DNA from: CAZHGD01 sp964531735
GTDB taxonomy: Bacteria > Armatimonadota > UBA10988
Length of the DNA: 64,000 nt
Reading direction: 5' to 3'
Assembly: GCA_964531735.1 (NCBI GenBank)
Contig: CAZHGD010000002.1
Span: 73,872-137,871 of the forward strand
Shown: positions 60,652-64,000 of the stretch, one piece after another
How the letters are laid out: each line of letters starts with the position of its first letter
Numbering within the stretch: the stretch's first letter is position 1
Made by a program: the position numbers and the translations under genes
The notes under the pieces: model-generated
The model's database searches: none
The model's input: only the letters and a program-made list of their open reading frames with translations
Told to the model about the DNA's origin: nothing

Positions 60652-62061
60652 ATGACCTGCCGGGCAGCCGCAGTATGGGTCGGCGTCTGGGCGACGGTGC
60701 TGGTGCACAGCGCCGTGGCTCAGACGCCGCCGGCGAAGTTCGAGCCCAGCACCGGCTGCTACCTGGGCGCCTTCATCGAGCGCGACCCCGAATGCTCACG
60801 GAATGGCGTTGGCGACATCGCGAAGTTCGAGAAGCTGACCGACAAGCGCCACGCCTGCTACGTGACCTACAGCGGCTACGGCCGGCCGTTCCCGGCGGAG
60901 TTCGTCGACCGGCTCAGCCGGCACGGTGCCGCCGCCCACATCGCCTGGGAACCCAACGACGGCCTGGACGCGGTGCGCGACGACGCGTACCTGCGCGGCT
61001 GGGCCAAGGCCGCCGCGCGTGCCGGCTTGCCGATCTTCCTGCGGTTCGCGGCCGAGATGAACGGCGGCTGGACGCGCTACAGCGGCCACCCCAGCGAGTT
61101 CATCGACAAGTGGCGCCTGGTGGCGCGGGTGATGCGCGAAGAGGCCCCTAATGTGGCCATGGTGTGGTGCGTCTTCCCCTACCCGCAGCACAGCATCGCC
61201 TCGTACTACCCCGGCGATGACAGCGTGGACTGGGTGGGCATCAACCTGTACAGTTTGATGTACCACAACAACAACCCGATGCAGCCCGCCGGGAACAAGG
61301 ACCCGCGTGAGGAACTCCGGTTCTTCTACGACCGCTACTCCGTCCGCAAGCCGGTGATGATCTGCGAGTACGCCGCGACCAGCTTCTGCCGGGTGGTCAA
61401 CCGGCCCACGGTCAGCTTCGCACTGGACAAGATGACCACGCTGTACGCCAACCTGGCCCGCGAGTTCCCGCGGGTCAAGGCGATCAACTGGTTCAGCCTC
61501 GATGCGCGCGGCGTGCGCAATGCCAGTAACAACTACTCGGTGACCTGGAACGATGAACTGGTCTCGGGCTATCGCCGGCTGGTGAGCAACGGCCACTATC
61601 TCAGCCGCGTCAGCAACGGTTCCTACGTGCCGCGGCCCCTGCCGCCGTTGCCGCCGGTGATGACCCAGGGCCTGAGCCCGCTGCCGGCGGCCGTGCTACC
61701 CGCGGCGCGCCTGGCGTCCGCGCCGGTCTTGGGGCTGCCCAGTTCGGCGCCGAGGCTCGAGCTTGAGGAGCCGGAAGAGACGAGTCGTAGCGAGTACGGC
61801 TTGGTCGGCTTGCGCTCCGGCGCGGTGGTCCGCGGGCAAGTGTCGCTCACGGCGCACCTGCCCAGTAGCTGCCGGCCGCGGTACGTGGGCTACCGGCTCG
61901 ATGGGCGGTCGCTCGGCATCAGCAACCAGGCGCCGTTCTCGCTGGTCTGGAACAGCGAGACGGTCGCGCCCGGGCGGTACCGACTGACCTACCACGTGTA
62001 CCTGGGCGGTGAGGCGGCACCGATCGTCTCGGCGCCCATCGACATCGAGGTCAGGAGGTAG
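60652..62061 (+). CDS. Exported GH26-like endo-glycanase (mannanase type)
   Basis: 469 residues with a signal peptide (residues 1-22). The barrel has the GH26 pattern: WEPNDGLD, FLRFAAEMNGGW with acid/base Glu135, VWCVFPYPQ, VDWVGINLYS, and MICEYAAT with nucleophile Glu239. The region after residue 320 is Pro-rich (PLPPLPPV), then a C-terminal beta domain with an Ig-like tail (LTAHLPSSCRPRYVGYRLDG). Both catalytic Glu are intact. It would cleave beta-mannan or a related beta-1,4/1,3 polymer outside the cell. It lies between xylA and rfbB. Confidence 0.85.
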   Translation: MTCRAAAVWVGVWATVLVHSAVAQTPPAKFEPSTGCYLGAFIERDPECSRNGVGDIAKFEKLTDKRHACYVTYSGYGRPFPAEFVDRLSRHGAAAHIAWEPNDGLDAVRDDAYLRGWAKAAARAGLPIFLRFAAEMNGGWTRYSGHPSEFIDKWRLVARVMREEAPNVAMVWCVFPYPQHSIASYYPGDDSVDWVGINLYSLMYHNNNPMQPAGNKDPREELRFFYDRYSVRKPVMICEYAATSFCRVVNRPTVSFALDKMTTLYANLAREFPRVKAINWFSLDARGVRNASNNYSVTWNDELVSGYRRLVSNGHYLSRVSNGSYVPRPLPPLPPVMTQGLSPLPAAVLPAARLASAPVLGLPSSAPRLELEEPEETSRSEYGLVGLRSGAVVRGQVSLTAHLPSSCRPRYVGYRLDGRSLGISNQAPFSLVWNSETVAPGRYRLTYHVYLGGEAAPIVSAPIDIEVRR

Positions 62062-62063
62062 CC

Positions 62064-63062
62064 ATGCGACTGTTGGTCACCGGTGGCGCCGGCTTTATCG
62101 GCACGAACTTCGTGCTCCGCTGGGTGGAGCAGCATCCGGCCGACGAACTGGTCGTCCTCGACAAGCTGACGTACGCTGGTTGCCGTGAGAACCTGGCGGC
62201 CGTGGCCGAGCAGGTTCGGTTCATCGAGGGCGACATCTGCGATCCGGCGGTGGTCGAGCAGGCCATGTCCGGCTGCACGCACGTCGTCCATTTCGCGGCC
62301 GAGTCACACGTCGACCGCAGCCTCTACGGTGGCCAGGAGTTCCTGCGCACCGGTGTGTTCGGCACGCACACGCTGCTGGAGGCGGCTCGGAACGCCGGGC
62401 TCGAACGGTTCCTGATGGTCTCGACCGACGAGGTGTACGGTCCGGTGCCGACCGGCGCGAGCCGCGAGAGCGACGAGTTGCGGCCCAGCAGTCCGTATGC
62501 TGCCAGCAAGGTGGCGGCCGACCGCCTGGCCCACAGCTACTTCGTGACGCACCAAGTGCCGTTGGTGACGACCCGCAGTTCGAACAACTACGGGCCGTAC
62601 CAGCATCCCGAGAAGCAGTTGCCGTTCTTCACCACCCAGGCGCTACAAGACCAGCCGATCACCATCTACGGGGATGGCTCAGCCACCCGCGACTGGCTGC
62701 ACGTGTCCGACAACTGCGCGGGGATCGAGACGGTCCTGCTCCGCGGCGAACTCGGGCAGGTCTACAATATCGGCGCGGACCACGAGCGGAGTATCCTAGA
62801 CAATGCGTGGCTGGTCATCGACGAGCTGAGCAAGCCGCGCGATCTGCTGCGCTTTGTCGACAGCGCGACGATCCGGCCCGGCCACGACGTGCGCTACTGC
62901 GTCGACAGCAGCAAGCTGCGGGCACTCGGCTGGCAGCCGACCGTCCCGGTGGAGCAGGGCCTGCGCGACACGGTGCGATGGTACGTGGCGCATGGCGACT
63001 GGTGGCAGTCGATGCGCGCGCGGAGCCAGGCATTTTTCGAACGGCACTACGGCAAGAGGTGA
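62064..63062 (+). CDS. rfbB: dTDP-glucose 4,6-dehydratase
   Basis: 332 residues. NAD-binding GGAGFIGTNFV at the N-terminus, VSTDEVYGP with Thr-Asp-Glu, SPYAASKVAADRL with the Tyr-x3-Lys pair, and TTRSSNNYGPYQHPEKQLPF are the signature of RmlB/RfbB. It makes dTDP-4-keto-6-deoxyglucose for rhamnose or other deoxysugars of surface polymers. AGGAGG directly precedes the ATG. The rest of the dTDP-rhamnose pathway is not in this window. Confidence 0.95.
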   Translation: MRLLVTGGAGFIGTNFVLRWVEQHPADELVVLDKLTYAGCRENLAAVAEQVRFIEGDICDPAVVEQAMSGCTHVVHFAAESHVDRSLYGGQEFLRTGVFGTHTLLEAARNAGLERFLMVSTDEVYGPVPTGASRESDELRPSSPYAASKVAADRLAHSYFVTHQVPLVTTRSSNNYGPYQHPEKQLPFFTTQALQDQPITIYGDGSATRDWLHVSDNCAGIETVLLRGELGQVYNIGADHERSILDNAWLVIDELSKPRDLLRFVDSATIRPGHDVRYCVDSSKLRALGWQPTVPVEQGLRDTVRWYVAHGDWWQSMRARSQAFFERHYGKR

Positions 63063-63064
63063 GG

Positions 63065-64000
63065 ATGTTGACGTCACAGCGGGGCGGCTGGCGGTTCTTG
63101 TTGCGCGGCTCACTGTGGGTCTGGCTGGCCCTGCCGCTGCTGGGTTGCGGGGCCAACCTGCAGGCCGAAGACACGGCGGGCGCCGCCGAGTTGAGGCGAG
63201 CCAGGGAGCTGCTGGACGGCAAGCAGTACGCGACCGCACGCGACAAGGCCGCGGCCGTGCTGACGAAGTCGCCGAACAACACCCAGGCGCTGTATCTGCG
63301 CGGCCTCGCGCAGCTCGGCTTGAAGCAGTATGCGGGTGCTCGCCAGGATCTGGAGCAGGCCAAGCGGATCGATCCGTTGTTGGTGTTCGCCAGCGACCGC
63401 ACCGAGTTTGACGATGCCTGGCGTGCGGTGCAGGCCAACGCGGGGGCGACCTCGGGCGGCCGCCCGGTGGCGACGCCACCCATGGGCAAGGGCAAGCTGG
63501 GCGCTGGCTCCACCGGGCCACGCCCGGCCACCAAGCGCCCCGAACCCACCGATCCCACGGCGAAGGCCCTCAGCCTGGCCGGCTTCGTGGCGCGTGACGA
63601 GTCCGGCGAGGATCTGCTGGGTGAGAAGCAGCGCACGGCGCTCCAGCAGGCGTCACTGCCGCTCACGGTGAAGGGCCTGACCGTCAAGGTGCTGGTCATC
63701 AAGGAGGGCCCGGACCCGGAGGCAGAAGCCAGGCGGTTGTTCGAGGCGGCGGGTCTGGATGAGACCTGCCTGCTGTTGGTCGGCCAGGCGCCGGGTACGG
63801 TGGCGGCCTACACCACCAACTTGCCGCCGGACACCACCCGGGCCGAGATCGCCAAGGCACTGGCCCCAGCGGCCGAGGCCACGCTCGGGCGCCGGCTGAT
63901 CCTGGCCATGCTGGCCCTCGGCAACCGGTTGCAGGTGGCGCCCCGGGTGCCGGCCGCGCCGGCCGCCGGCAGCAGCGCGCCACTGCCGGCGGTCACTACT
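63065..64000 (+). CDS. Lipoprotein with TPR-like repeats (partial, C-terminus outside window)
   Basis: 312 codons from ATG 63065 (GAGGTGAGG in front) run to the right edge without a stop. A lipoprotein signal ends in LPLLGCG (Cys at about residue 27). Residues about 40-105 contain one or two TPR-like repeats (DKAAAVLTKSPNNTQALYLR). A Pro/Gly/Lys-rich linker at about 120-160 follows, then a domain reminiscent of TPM/DUF-type proteins (TVKVLVIKEGPDPEAEARRL, LLLVGQAPGTVAAYT). Function unknown; likely anchored on the outer face of a membrane. Confidence 0.75.
   Translation, partial: MLTSQRGGWRFLLRGSLWVWLALPLLGCGANLQAEDTAGAAELRRARELLDGKQYATARDKAAAVLTKSPNNTQALYLRGLAQLGLKQYAGARQDLEQAKRIDPLLVFASDRTEFDDAWRAVQANAGATSGGRPVATPPMGKGKLGAGSTGPRPATKRPEPTDPTAKALSLAGFVARDESGEDLLGEKQRTALQQASLPLTVKGLTVKVLVIKEGPDPEAEARRLFEAAGLDETCLLLVGQAPGTVAAYTTNLPPDTTRAEIAKALAPAAEATLGRRLILAMLALGNRLQVAPRVPAAPAAGSSAPLPAVTT

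Noticed and set aside
1..64000. Search for tRNA, rRNA, CRISPR, phage or transposase genes
   Set aside because: None could be recognised by eye on either strand; a covariance-model or HMM scan would be needed to exclude a tRNA formally.

Overview
The window is about two-thirds G+C, gene-dense bacterial DNA with short gaps and frequent start/stop overlaps. Several promoters can be read by eye with near-consensus sigma70 hexamers (TTGACx, 16-18 bp, TAtxxT). No rRNA, tRNA, CRISPR, prophage or insertion sequence is visible, so this looks like ordinary chromosome. The gene mix is suggestive of a free-living heterotroph of the Terrabacteria side of the tree, possibly Armatimonadota. It includes a DUF3662-FHA / FHA / SEDS / PBP / PASTA-kinase cluster, a T-box leader on valS, a DUF3084 gene overlapping a RuvC-like nuclease gene, a Gram-positive-style LexA operator and many secreted glycosidase-like proteins. 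The phylum is an inference; no marker gene settles it.

Layout. 1-3.3 kb (minus): a divergent Hsp70-like protein (cut by the window edge), a membrane LysM/G5 protein and a carboxy-terminal processing protease. 3.4-12.9 kb (plus): a LapA-like coiled-coil membrane protein, a TIM-barrel protein, a large GH5-like glycosidase, DUF3084 plus RuvC-like nuclease, an SGNH esterase and a GT-C glycosyltransferase. 13-17.4 kb: lexA with its operator, a receiver protein with Glu at the phosphorylation site, a GH114-like lipoprotein, a zinc-less-looking MDR dehydrogenase and a polysaccharide deacetylase. 17.5-25.8 kb: a DUF5060/GH5-fold protein lacking its catalytic residues, then a minus-strand run gdhA, M20 peptidase, sbcC, ridA, trmH-like. 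26-33.5 kb: GH2, a GH39-like protein also lacking catalytic residues, a beta-propeller and a DUF4380 protein. 33.9-37.3 kb: an exported CHAT/TPR protein. 37.3-40.3 kb: T-box-controlled valS. 40.3-41.7 kb (minus): ferredoxin and an SGNH protein. 41.9-47.9 kb: the FHA-FHA-SEDS-PBP-PknB cell-wall/division cluster plus a glutaredoxin-like protein. 48.3-51.3 kb: DUF512 radical-SAM protein and nagA. 51.4-60.6 kb: M24-like protein, a histidine kinase, a second kinase whose phosphorylated His is Asn, rpiB, wecB, uppP, LD-carboxypeptidase and xylose isomerase. 60.6-64 kb: GH26, dTDP-glucose 4,6-dehydratase and a lipoprotein cut by the edge.

How it fits together: two themes dominate. The first is envelope construction and recycling (PASTA kinase/SEDS/PBP, UppP, NagA, LD-carboxypeptidase, ManNAc and dTDP-sugar supply, deacetylase, GT-C). 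The second is extracellular polysaccharide use (GH2, GH5, GH26, GH114-like, xylose isomerase). A recurring oddity is proteins that keep an enzyme or signalling fold but have lost the key residues: two glycosidase-fold exported proteins, one histidine kinase, one receiver and one M24 protein. The clearest RNA regulator is the valS T-box.
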